DNA of 6,751 bases from Coriobacteriia bacterium (GTDB lineage Bacteria; Actinomycetota; Coriobacteriia; WRKU01; WQUG01): assembly GCA_009779395.1 (NCBI GenBank), contig WREJ01000064.1:1-6751 (forward strand), written 5' to 3'. This document shows, piece by piece, positions 1 to 6,393 of this stretch (positions within the stretch are counted from its first letter, which is position 1; the number at the start of each line of letters is the position of its first letter). A model generated the notes under the pieces. That model did no database searches and had not been told where the DNA came from. It saw only the letters and a program-made list of their open reading frames with translations. A program made the translations under genes and the position numbers.

Positions 1-1058
1 TGCGTCAGCGTGTGAAATATCGCAACAAAAGCAGAGCCAACACCAATGGCTGCAAACAAAAAGCCTAGCTGACTAATGGTCGAAAATGCCAGCACCTTTT
101 TTATGTCGGTCTGAAAACACGCCAATAGTCCCCCGTACAGTGCCGTAATTACGCCCACCGTCAAAATGACGTTCATAGCAAGCGGGTACAGCGTCAGCAC
201 CGGCAGCATACGAATCAGCAAGAACACGCCTGCCACAACCATCGTTGCTGCATGAATCAGCGCAGACCCCGGAGTAGGACCTGCCATGGCGTCGGGCAAC
301 CAGGCAGACAGCGGGAACTGTGCTGACTTGCCAATAGCAGCCCAGATCAGGCCAAATGCCGCAACCGCAAGCAAAAAGGGTGACCAATCGGCTGCGGTGG
401 CAAAAATCTGGTCAAACTCGAAAGAGCGCGCCGCCACAAAGATGGCAGAAAGCGCGATAAAAAAGCCAACGTCACCAGCACGTGTAACCAAAAAAGCCTT
501 TTGCGATGCCTGGCGCGGTGCCTTGCTGCGATACCAAAAACCAATCAGGCAGTAGGAACACACGCCCATGATTTCCCACAGCGCAAATTGCAGCAGAATG
601 TTTCCTGACAGCACAAATCCCAGCATGGCAGCAAGGAAGAGCGACATAATGCAGTAAAACCAGCCGATACGCTCGTCTTTTTTCATGTAATCAAGCGAGT
701 AGACCTGCACACAAAGACCCACAATAGAGACCATGATCAGCATCAAGACAGCAAGTGAGTCCACCGCAAGGGACAGGGTAATGGGCAGCGACCCTAGGTA
801 TCCCAAGGTCCACTTTAGGGTGTAGAACGCCTCGCCAATAGGCGCACCCGGCCAGATGGTAGCGGCAGCAGCAACAGCAATGCCAAAGGTTGTCGCCAGG
901 CACAGAATGGGAACAAAACGCAGGGTATTGCGCAAGTCCCGCGGCAGCAATGCCAAAAGCGCAAACCCTAGGAAAGGAAAGAGAGGTGCCAGCATAACCC
1001 ACCACAGGTCAAGCTGCGTTGCACTTGCGGCAGTCGCCAGTGTTGCTGTCTGTGTCAT
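1..1058 (-). CDS. nuoL: NADH-quinone oxidoreductase subunit L (NuoL), N-terminal ~352 residues, cut by window edge
   Basis: NuoL is the large antiporter-like proton-pumping subunit at the distal end of the complex I membrane arm. Translation from the ATG at 1058 gives a highly hydrophobic protein that is open at the left edge; E. coli NuoL is about 613 residues, so a little over half is present. Family motifs are clear: LWE with Glu162 (the membrane Glu of the TM5 region), IGKSAQ with Lys244 (the TM7 Lys), then LPDAMAGPTPGSALIHAATM, and FQTDIKKVLAFSTISQLGF near the edge. Glu162 and Lys244 are the expected proton-channel pair. Most homologues I recall have Val, Ile or Gly at the position of Gly in GPTPGSALIH. 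The start is fixed by AGGAGG four bases upstream. It follows nuoK after a 45-base gap, the only sizeable gap in the operon. NuoM and NuoN would be expected beyond the window. The Mrp antiporter and hydrogenase homologues are less likely given the context. Confidence 0.97.
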   Translation of the reverse strand, partial: MTQTATLATAASATQLDLWWVMLAPLFPFLGFALLALLPRDLRNTLRFVPILCLATTFGIAVAAAATIWPGAPIGEAFYTLKWTLGYLGSLPITLSLAVDSLAVLMLIMVSIVGLCVQVYSLDYMKKDERIGWFYCIMSLFLAAMLGFVLSGNILLQFALWEIMGVCSYCLIGFWYRSKAPRQASQKAFLVTRAGDVGFFIALSAIFVAARSFEFDQIFATAADWSPFLLAVAAFGLIWAAIGKSAQFPLSAWLPDAMAGPTPGSALIHAATMVVAGVFLLIRMLPVLTLYPLAMNVILTVGVITALYGGLLACFQTDIKKVLAFSTISQLGFLFAAIGVGSAFVAIFHTLT

Positions 1059-1059
1059 G

Positions 1060-1081
1060 CTTCCTCCTTTCCTCTTCCTCT
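1060..1081 (-). promoter_or_regulatory. 22-base all-purine leader with nuoL Shine-Dalgarno
   Basis: The minus strand is purine-only for 22 bases directly before the nuoL ATG, containing two AGAGGA-like units and then AGGAGG (1068-1063) four bases from the start. The last unit is the likely ribosome binding site; the others resemble extra Shine-Dalgarno copies. It sits in the one real gap of the operon (1059-1103), where coupling from nuoK is lost, so a strong independent site makes sense. Confidence 0.6.
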
Positions 1082-1103
1082 AATCCTTTGTGCCTGAGCC
1101 GAC

Positions 1104-1418
1104 TTAACCCTTTAGCTCGCACAAATCTTCAACGGCACTGGTGCGCGAACGACGGTACAGCGCGACAACCAGCGAAAGTCCAATCGCAATCTCTGCGGCA
1201 CCCAGTACCATCAGAAAAATCGTAAAAAACCAGGCATGGGGTTGCGCGGCAGGGACAAAGCGCGCCAGTGCAACCAAGTTCAGCGTGATAGCAAAAAGCA
1301 TTATTTCAAGCGACATCAAAATGCTCACCGCGGCCTTGCGCGAAATCGCCCCGTACAGTCCCACCGAAAACAGTGCTGCTGCAAACAAAAGGGCGGTGAC
1401 CAAACCAACTTCAGGCAT
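1104..1418 (-). CDS. nuoK: NADH-quinone oxidoreductase subunit K (NuoK)
   Basis: NuoK is a small membrane subunit (MrpC-like) linking the quinone-site region to the antiporter-like subunits. The 104-residue product has the usual family length (about 100) and three predicted membrane helices (roughly 5-25, 30-53 and 62-88). It carries the two conserved intramembrane glutamates, Glu38 in SLEIMLFAITLN and Glu76 in GAAEIAIGLSLVVALYRR, which match E. coli Glu36 and Glu72. The reading frame extends upstream to 1472, but the ATG at 1418 is chosen because AGGAGG sits six bases before it and the protein then begins MPEVGLV at the normal N-terminus. Its start overlaps the end of nuoJ by 8 bases, indicating coupled translation. 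The C-terminal tail (about residues 92-104) is short and charged. Confidence 0.97.
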   Translation of the reverse strand: MPEVGLVTALLFAAALFSVGLYGAISRKAAVSILMSLEIMLFAITLNLVALARFVPAAQPHAWFFTIFLMVLGAAEIAIGLSLVVALYRRSRTSAVEDLCELKG

Positions 1419-1971
1419 GGTTGTCCTCCTTTGCTGCCTTTTTACGCTTACTTTTCTGGATGCGCTCTCCATCTAAATCGCTGTCCTTTGTCCACCAGAC
1501 GGCGGCAACCAAGGCAACCAGCAGCACCAGCGAAGCAATCTCAAAGGCAAAGGCGTGCCCGTCAACGGCAAAGAGCTCTGCACCAAATTCTGCCAGCGGA
1601 ATGGGTTCGTGCGCCGCAGTTAAGGTCGCGAGCTCTGGGGTCGCAATAACACCGTAGGCAATCAGAGCAAAAAACGCCAGGGCTAAGATGAGCGCGGACC
1701 AGGACAGTTTGACCTCGGTGCAGGCACTTTCATGCGAGCGGTGGGTCACCATGACAGTGAAAATAGTCAGCACGCTGACGGCACCGGCATACAGCAGTAG
1801 CTGGGTCACCGCCAAGTATTCTGCCCCCATAAACCAAGTCATGCCAGCAACAGCCACCGCACACAGCAGCAACCAGTAGGCACCATGAATGACGTTTTCT
1901 GAAGAAACGCAGTTTGCCGCAGAAATCAAAATGACAAATCCCAGCAAGCAAAAGACAATCGCACTAAGCAT
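1411..1971 (-). CDS. nuoJ: NADH-quinone oxidoreductase subunit J (NuoJ)
   Basis: NuoJ is a membrane subunit that helps form the hydrophilic axis of complex I; a pi-bulge in its third helix has been linked to coupling. The 186-residue protein has five predicted helices (about 3-20, 29-48, 54-75, 92-112 and 140-160). The family signature GAEYLAVTQLLLYAGAVSVLTIFTVM has Glu51 and Tyr61 in the conserved third-helix region, and FEIASLVLLVALVAAV forms the last helix. The tail after residue 161 is polar and lysine-rich. The frame is open up to 2043, but the ATG at 1971 is preferred: it has an AGGAGG sequence upstream, and the extra 24 residues would be a proline/basic segment read inside nuoI. The start overlaps the nuoI end by 8 bases, and the stop overlaps the nuoK start by 8 bases. 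Confidence 0.95.
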   Translation of the reverse strand: MLSAIVFCLLGFVILISAANCVSSENVIHGAYWLLLCAVAVAGMTWFMGAEYLAVTQLLLYAGAVSVLTIFTVMVTHRSHESACTEVKLSWSALILALAFFALIAYGVIATPELATLTAAHEPIPLAEFGAELFAVDGHAFAFEIASLVLLVALVAAVWWTKDSDLDGERIQKSKRKKAAKEDNHA

Positions 1972-2461
1972 CAGCTGCCTCCTTTTCTGCGGCGGGGGCG
2001 GCATCGGGACGCGGCTTTTTGGGGCGGCGATAGGCAGGAACATTGGTCAGCAGGTCAAACTCTAGCAAGTCAGGATCGACGTGCGCAAGTTCGTAGTCAT
2101 GCCCCATCTTGATGGCATCAAAGGGGCAGATTTCGGCGCAGAGACCACACATCATGCAACCACCACGACGATAGTGCCAGCGATTGATAAAGCGGCTGCG
2201 ATCCTCGGCGATGTCAACATCTAGTTCAATCAAGTCGTCGGGGCATTCTTTTTCGCAGACTTTGCAGGCAGTACAGCGATGACTGCCATCTGGGGCATAG
2301 TTGATTTCAACAGCCCAGCGCGCACGCGGTGGAATGGTCAACCTCTCCTGTGGATACTGCACGGTAATGGGCCGCCTCAGCAGATTCTTAAAGGCAATAC
2401 GCAGCGACAGGAACAGACCCAGAGGCAGGCGGCGTTTTTTCTCGTTGAACATACGCTTCAT
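1964..2461 (-). CDS. nuoI: NADH-quinone oxidoreductase subunit I (NuoI), 2x[4Fe-4S] ferredoxin-like
   Basis: NuoI carries clusters N6a and N6b, passing electrons toward N2 in NuoB at the membrane interface. The 165-residue protein has an N-terminal amphipathic segment (about 12-30, LPLGLFLSLRIAFKNLLRRP) and then two ferredoxin motifs. Cys63-Cys66-Cys69...Cys73-Pro74 is RCTACKVCEKECP. Cys102-Cys105-Cys108...Cys112-Pro113 is GCMMCGLCAEICP. All eight ligands are intact. The tail (about 145-165) is Ala/Glu/Lys/Pro-rich and probably disordered. The first ATG (2461) is three bases after the nuoH stop. A second in-frame ATG three codons later is possible. In complexes that lack NuoEFG, NuoI or an attached partner is a plausible entry point for ferredoxin electrons; that role here is inference. 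Confidence 0.97.
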   Translation of the reverse strand: MKRMFNEKKRRLPLGLFLSLRIAFKNLLRRPITVQYPQERLTIPPRARWAVEINYAPDGSHRCTACKVCEKECPDDLIELDVDIAEDRSRFINRWHYRRGGCMMCGLCAEICPFDAIKMGHDYELAHVDPDLLEFDLLTNVPAYRRPKKPRPDAAPAAEKEAADA

Positions 2462-2464
2462 CTG

Positions 2465-3490
2465 CTAACCCCCCAGCCCAAATATACCGCCCAGCGCGCC
2501 GCTTGCTGACAGTAGTTGAAAGCTGCGCATACCAATGGCAAATACCATCGTCCACAGCAAGGTAAGGGGGATGAGTTTTTTCCATCCCAGCTGCGCCATT
2601 TGGTCGACGCGATAGCGCGAAAAGTTGCCGCGAATCATCATGAAGAGGAAGATGATGAGGTATGATTTGATGACCAGCACCATCGGAGCAAAAATCCCCA
2701 TAGAATGTGGGTCAACGCCGGGCAGTGTCCAGCCGCCCAAAAACAGGGTCGCAGCAAGCGCTGCCATGACAAAGTTACCGGCGAACTCTGTCAGGAAAAT
2801 AAAGCCAAAACGCATGGCAGAATACTCGGTAGAGAAACCCGCGACCAGTTCACTTTCAGCCTCGGTCATGTCAAAGGGTGCCTGGTTGGTCTCCATCTGC
2901 GCACAGAGGAAAAAGATAATAGCCGAGGGCAAAGCAGGCACAATAAACCAGACGCTATTTGCCTGAGTCAACACAATGTCACTGAGGTTCATGCTGCCTG
3001 CCATCATGATGGGCGGCAGTACTGAAAGCAGCAAGGGCACCTCGTAGGTGATGGCTGCCCCAACAGAGCGCACCGCACCAATCAGCGCATACTTGCTGTG
3101 GCTGGACCAGCCCGCCGCAAAAATACCCAGCGGTACCAGGGTCAAAAAGGCAAGAATCATCATCACGCCCATGTTGACGTCAGCAGCAACAATCCCTGAC
3201 CCAAAGGGAATAAAAGCAAAGGCAACCAGCATAGGAGTAAAAACAATAATCGGTGCCAGACAGTACAGCCCCTTGTCACTAAGGTTGGGGTGGCGGTCCT
3301 CTTTTGTCAGCAGTTTAATAACATCAGGAAAGAGCTGCAAAATGCCAGCAGGACCTAAAGTATTTGGCCCAATGCGCAGGTGAGCTGCACCCAGCACTTT
3401 ACGCAGCATATAAATGATAGAGGCACCGCAGACCAACATGACGGTAATCAGCAGCAAGCACCATAGTATCGCTTGTAGCAGCATACTCAT
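2465..3490 (-). CDS. nuoH: NADH-quinone oxidoreductase subunit H (NuoH)
   Basis: NuoH (ND1 homologue) is the eight-helix membrane subunit that forms the quinone chamber with NuoB and NuoD. The 341-residue product has normal family length. Visible motifs include RIGPNTLGP (39-47), DVIKLLTKED (56-65), GWSSHSKYALIGAVRSVGAAITYE (127-150), ETNQAPFDMTEAESELVAGFSTEYSAMRFG (200-229) and RGNFSRYRVDQ near the C-terminus. Glu210, Glu212 and Glu214, in the acidic loop facing the quinone site, are intact. The residue before APFD is Gln203, where most homologues I know have Arg. The ATG shares one base with the nuoD stop (TGATG), suggesting reinitiation; a second Met two codons on could also serve. NuoE, F and G normally lie between nuoD and nuoH in 14-gene operons but are absent here. 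Confidence 0.97.
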   Translation of the reverse strand: MSMLLQAILWCLLLITVMLVCGASIIYMLRKVLGAAHLRIGPNTLGPAGILQLFPDVIKLLTKEDRHPNLSDKGLYCLAPIIVFTPMLVAFAFIPFGSGIVAADVNMGVMMILAFLTLVPLGIFAAGWSSHSKYALIGAVRSVGAAITYEVPLLLSVLPPIMMAGSMNLSDIVLTQANSVWFIVPALPSAIIFFLCAQMETNQAPFDMTEAESELVAGFSTEYSAMRFGFIFLTEFAGNFVMAALAATLFLGGWTLPGVDPHSMGIFAPMVLVIKSYLIIFLFMMIRGNFSRYRVDQMAQLGWKKLIPLTLLWTMVFAIGMRSFQLLSASGALGGIFGLGG

Positions 3491-4758
3491 CAGCGATCAA
3501 CCTCGCCAAAACAAAAGTCGAAAGACCCCATGTTAACAATGGCATCAGCAAAGAGCGTACCCGGCAGTAAAACCTCTGCCAGTGCCAGCGAGTACAAAGT
3601 AGGCGGACGGTAGCGCATACGCAGGGGTTTATCGCTGCCGTCAGCATACAGGTGAATGCCAACCTCGCCACGCGCTGATTCGACTATGCCGCAGGCCTCG
3701 CCTGCAGGAACACGCAGCACCTTGGGTGTTTTTGCCTTGATGTCGCCTGTAGGCAAACCGTCCAGACATTGCTCGATAATGCGCAGCGACTGGCGAATCT
3801 CGTCAAAGCGACAGACCACACGGTCAAAAATGTCGCCACCGCTGCGTGTCATAACCTCGAAGTCAAACTGGTCATAGGCATCGTAGGGGCGATCGCGCCG
3901 CACATCAAAGTCAACACCCGAGGCACGCAAGACATGTCCTGTCGCACCATAGTTCAGCACGTCTGCGCGGGTCAAAACACCAATACCCTTTGTGCGCATC
4001 TGGAAAATCTCGGACTCGAACAAGTTGTCCCAGTGTTCTTTCATGCGCTTGATGCCAATTTTCAGATAGTCACGCAGTATTTGTTCAGCACGCGGAGTAA
4101 GATCACCAGTAACCCCACCGGGACGCACGTAGTTAAACATCAGACGCTGACCGGTCATCTCTTCTAGCACGTCAAGAAAGACTTCACGGTCTTTTTGCAT
4201 GTATAAAAAGATACCCATCGCACCACTGTCAAGACCCATAGGTCCCATCCACATGTAGTGGCTGGCAATACGATTGACCTCTGCCATCAGGCAACGCAAC
4301 CACTGCGCGCGCGTGGGCACTTCGATTTCTGCAAGCTGTTCTGTTGCCAGTGCAACCGCAGTTTCGACCGTAATACCGGACACGTAATCTGCCCTATCAA
4401 CAAGGGTTGCCAGTTGATGGTAGCGGCGGTGCTCTGCCAGCTTTTCAATACCACGATGCAGCTGCCCCACGTGAGCCTCGCCCGACATGATGCGCTCGCC
4501 GTCCATCTCCATAACAACGCGCAAGGCACCGTGCGTCGAGGGATGCTGTGGTCCTACATTTAGCAGATAGTGGTCGGTACACAACTGCAGCGGGTCATCA
4601 GCGATACGCCGTGTGTTGCGCGGCACCACAATGCCCTTTGGCGGCTCGGACGACAACCAACCAGGATTGACGTAGCCTTCTAGCAGGTCTTCTTGTGCGA
4701 TTGTATCGCCCTCAAAGGGGATATTTGGGGTAAGCATGGTCTGCTGGTCTAGCCCCAT
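3490..4758 (-). CDS. nuoD: NADH-quinone oxidoreductase subunit D (NuoD), 49-kDa subunit
   Basis: NuoD is the catalytic-core subunit, derived from the [NiFe] hydrogenase large subunit, that binds quinone beside cluster N2. The 422-residue protein contains GPQHPSTHG (69-77), EHRRYHQL (109-116), VDRADYVSG (Asp124-Tyr125), VPTRAQWLR, FNYVRPGGV and a C-terminal GSFDFCFGEVDR. By spacing, His76 and Tyr125 correspond to the quinone head-group contacts His38 and Tyr87 of the Thermus protein. The hydrogenase NiFe cysteine ligands are missing, as expected for NuoD. About 60 residues precede the conserved domain, longer than I expect for the family. The ATG at 4758 overlaps the nuoC end by 10 bases and has AGGAGG four bases upstream; Met8 is a possible alternative start without that support. 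It is not fused to nuoC, unlike in E. coli. Confidence 0.97.
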   Translation of the reverse strand: MGLDQQTMLTPNIPFEGDTIAQEDLLEGYVNPGWLSSEPPKGIVVPRNTRRIADDPLQLCTDHYLLNVGPQHPSTHGALRVVMEMDGERIMSGEAHVGQLHRGIEKLAEHRRYHQLATLVDRADYVSGITVETAVALATEQLAEIEVPTRAQWLRCLMAEVNRIASHYMWMGPMGLDSGAMGIFLYMQKDREVFLDVLEEMTGQRLMFNYVRPGGVTGDLTPRAEQILRDYLKIGIKRMKEHWDNLFESEIFQMRTKGIGVLTRADVLNYGATGHVLRASGVDFDVRRDRPYDAYDQFDFEVMTRSGGDIFDRVVCRFDEIRQSLRIIEQCLDGLPTGDIKAKTPKVLRVPAGEACGIVESARGEVGIHLYADGSDKPLRMRYRPPTLYSLALAEVLLPGTLFADAIVNMGSFDFCFGEVDR

Positions 4759-5219
4759 ATCTCCTCCTTTGTGCGAATCGCAACGTCTTTGCGCAAAAAG
4801 GGCGGCATGCCCTCGATGGTCAGCAACCGTTTTGGATTAGGATGACCGCTCAAAACAAGACCAAACATCTCGCATAGTTCACGCTCGGGTAGCAGTGCCG
4901 AGGCAAAAACTGTACCCACCGAAGAATAGCTCGCGCCATAGGGCAGCTCGCATTTCACCAGCAGGTCAACATTGTGCTTCAGCGAACGCAGGCGATAAGT
5001 CACTTCAATCAGGTCACTTAGGTCAGCACCAAAGGTGTCAATCAACTGCACAAATTGCAGTTCCTCATGCTGGCGGAGCACGTCCAAAACACCCACAACA
5101 GCATCAGCAGGAACACGCGCAACAACACCCAGATGCTCCCATTCGCTGACCTGGTGCTGCGTGATGCCAGCAGCGTCTAAGGCTGCCGTGACCTGTTCTG
5201 TCAGCATGGCTGGCTTCAT
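4749..5219 (-). CDS. nuoC: NADH-quinone oxidoreductase subunit C (NuoC), 30-kDa subunit
   Basis: NuoC is a cofactor-less structural subunit of the connecting arm that packs against NuoD and NuoI. The 156-residue protein has the 30-kDa subunit signature at about 112-133, ERELCEMFGLVLSGHPNPKR followed by LL, and an upstream FVQLIDTFGAD strand typical of the family. It is shorter than E. coli or Thermus NuoC domains (around 200) and closer to cyanobacterial NdhJ in size, ending soon after the signature. The frame is open up to 5309, but the ATG at 5219 is chosen because it forms an ATGA overlap with the nuoB stop and has an AGAGGA sequence upstream. The extra 30 residues would be a basic out-of-frame reading of nuoB. 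Its end overlaps nuoD by 10 bases. Confidence 0.95.
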   Translation of the reverse strand: MKPAMLTEQVTAALDAAGITQHQVSEWEHLGVVARVPADAVVGVLDVLRQHEELQFVQLIDTFGADLSDLIEVTYRLRSLKHNVDLLVKCELPYGASYSSVGTVFASALLPERELCEMFGLVLSGHPNPKRLLTIEGMPPFLRKDVAIRTKEEIWG

Positions 5220-5914
5220 TGCTGGACGTCCTCTGCCTGCACATCTTGATGTAAGGGAAAGATGGTATCTTCGACAGTCAGCGTAGTAAAGTCGCTGGCG
5301 TTGGCGCACTTTGCGGCGCGAGGGTCGCCATAGACGGGCACGTTTTCGACACCGGGCAGTGGCAGCGGAATCGTCACCCTAGCAGCAGGTTTCGGCTCTT
5401 CTGGCAAGCCTGCCAAAAAGCGTTCGCGCGCGTCCAGACGCTCGCCTGTCTGAGCATAAATCTTTTCGCGCAGCTGCAAAAAGGCGTACTGCACCGATTC
5501 TGGGCGCGGCGGACAGCCGGGCACGTAGATGTCGACCGGAACAATCTCGTTGACGCCCTCGATAACGTTGGGATAGGAACGGAAAGGACCACCAGTATTG
5601 GCACATGCTCCCAAAGAAACGACGTATTTTGGCTCGGGCATTTGCTCGTACAGACGCTTTACCACTGGTGCCATTTTGTAGTTGACCGTACCCGCCACAA
5701 TCATGACATCTGACTGGCGCGGCACACCACGAAAGAACACGCCATGCCGGTCAAAGTCAAAGCGCGGCCCCGATGCCGCAAGCAGCCCTTCAAGCGAGCA
5801 ACAGGCAATGCCAAAAGCCTGATACCACAGGCTGCGTGCACGCGCCCAGTCAAACAGCTGCTCAGAGCGAATGAAGGCAAGGGAGTGCTGACCAAATACC
5901 GTATCTAATGCCAA
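5216..5914 (-). CDS. nuoB: NADH-quinone oxidoreductase subunit B (NuoB), cluster N2 subunit, TTG start
   Basis: NuoB holds the terminal [4Fe-4S] cluster N2, which reduces quinone. The four ligands are visible: adjacent Cys38-Cys39 (GIACCSLE), Cys104 (LGACANTGGPF) and Cys134 (YVPGCPPRPE). SPRQ-like VPRQSDVMIVAGTVNYKMAP and RLYEQMPEPKYVV complete the family signature. The product is 232 residues; after about residue 155 comes a long polar/proline-containing tail (to VQAEDVQQ) with no motif I recognise, longer than in compact homologues such as Thermus (about 180). No ATG or GTG lies near the domain start. The first plausible start is TTG at 5914, overlapping the nuoA end by 10 bases, with a GAGGGGG sequence 7 bases upstream; the next Met is residue 71, inside the conserved core. 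The non-standard start may lower initiation or enforce coupling to nuoA. Confidence 0.96.
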   Translation of the reverse strand: MALDTVFGQHSLAFIRSEQLFDWARARSLWYQAFGIACCSLEGLLAASGPRFDFDRHGVFFRGVPRQSDVMIVAGTVNYKMAPVVKRLYEQMPEPKYVVSLGACANTGGPFRSYPNVIEGVNEIVPVDIYVPGCPPRPESVQYAFLQLREKIYAQTGERLDARERFLAGLPEEPKPAARVTIPLPLPGVENVPVYGDPRAAKCANASDFTTLTVEDTIFPLHQDVQAEDVQQ

Positions 5915-6264
5915 GTCAGTGCCCCCTCTTTCCAGGCATAGGCAAGTCCCAGCAGCAGAATCGTCACAAAAATAATCATTTCGACGATGATAAACCAGCC
6001 CGTCACCACAGCTCCCATGGCAATCGCCCAGGGGAACAAAAAGATGACTTCAATATCAAAGACGACAAAAAGTATCGCAAAGACAAAATAGCCAGGGCGA
6101 AAGCGCACCCAAGGCTTTCCAATGGGTTTGACGCCACATTCGTAGGTCAGCCCCTTGCCCTCGCTAGGTTTTGTCGGTGACAGCAACCACGACAGACTAA
6201 GCACCAGACAGGCAAAGGCAGCACCAAGGATGATAAAGACGGCAATGACTACTTGCTCGAACAT
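5905..6264 (-). CDS. nuoA: NADH-quinone oxidoreductase subunit A (NuoA), first gene of the operon
   Basis: NuoA (ND3 homologue) is a small membrane subunit next to NuoH whose long loop borders the quinone site. The 119-residue product has normal family length and three predicted helices (about 5-28, 58-80 and 85-108). The loop contains YECGVKPIG with Cys43, the position of the ND3 loop cysteine. The second helix carries FVFAILFVVFDIEVIFLFPWA with Asp70 and Glu72, matching E. coli Asp79 and Glu81. The ATG at 6264 has GGGGAG eight bases upstream. It is preceded by about 290 bases without genes on this strand, so the operon promoter is expected there. The last ten bases overlap the nuoB start. 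Confidence 0.97.
   Translation of the reverse strand: MFEQVVIAVFIILGAAFACLVLSLSWLLSPTKPSEGKGLTYECGVKPIGKPWVRFRPGYFVFAILFVVFDIEVIFLFPWAIAMGAVVTGWFIIVEMIIFVTILLLGLAYAWKEGALTWH
5922..5928 (-). promoter_or_regulatory. Shine-Dalgarno supporting the TTG start of nuoB
   Basis: On the minus strand this reads GAGGGGG, ending seven bases before the TTG at 5914, within the last codons of nuoA. It is the main sequence support for the non-ATG start, together with the reading frame reaching the NuoB N-terminal domain only from here. Confidence 0.7.
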
Positions 6265-6348
6265 GTTCGCTGCTCCCCTTCCCCAGCCCGCAAGTGGACT
6301 GACTCTATTGTCGCACTATTCCGCGCACAATACAGGCAAAAATCGCAC

Positions 6349-6354
6349 ATTGTA
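6349..6354 (-). promoter_or_regulatory. Weak candidate -10 box for the nuo operon
   Basis: The minus strand reads TACAAT (one mismatch to TATAAT) about 85 bases upstream of nuoA. At 16-19 base spacing there is no TTGACA-like -35 (CCTAAT at 17) and no TG extension, so if real it would need an activator or another sigma factor. The neighbouring inverted repeat at 6362-6387 would then lie in the -35 zone. Confidence 0.25.
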
Positions 6355-6361
6355 CTGCAGA

Positions 6362-6387
6362 TAATCTAGCAATTAGGGAATAGATTA
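6362..6387. repeat. Inverted repeat TAATCTA-N12-TAGATTA, candidate operator
   Basis: Two perfect 7-base arms (6362-6368 and 6381-6387) have half-site centres 19 bases apart, close to two helical turns. It lies just upstream of the candidate nuo -10 box. This arrangement fits a dimeric DNA-binding regulator, but I cannot assign a family, and AT-rich arms of this length can arise by chance. Confidence 0.35.
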
Positions 6388-6393
6388 CGGGAA

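Noticed and set aside
691..1005. Overlapping 104-codon frame, cysteine-rich, on the minus strand inside nuoL
   Set aside because: It is a shifted reading of a hydrophobic gene with clear NuoL sequence in the main frame; its Cys/Gly/Trp composition is typical of such shadows.
1419..1472. Longer nuoK start adding 18 residues
   Set aside because: The extension is basic, reads inside nuoJ, and the downstream ATG at 1418 has an ideal AGGAGG and the normal family N-terminus.
1972..2043. Longer nuoJ start adding 24 residues
   Set aside because: It would overlap nuoI by 80 bases with a Pro/Arg-rich segment unlike NuoJ; the ATG at 1971 has a good Shine-Dalgarno and begins the first membrane helix.
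3484..3496. Possible relic of nuoEFG at the nuoD-nuoH junction
   Set aside because: Stop and start share one base, leaving no intergenic sequence where a decayed gene could lie.
5220..5309. Longer nuoC start adding 30 residues
   Set aside because: The extra segment is an Arg-rich out-of-frame reading of nuoB; the ATGA junction at 5219 is the usual coupled start.
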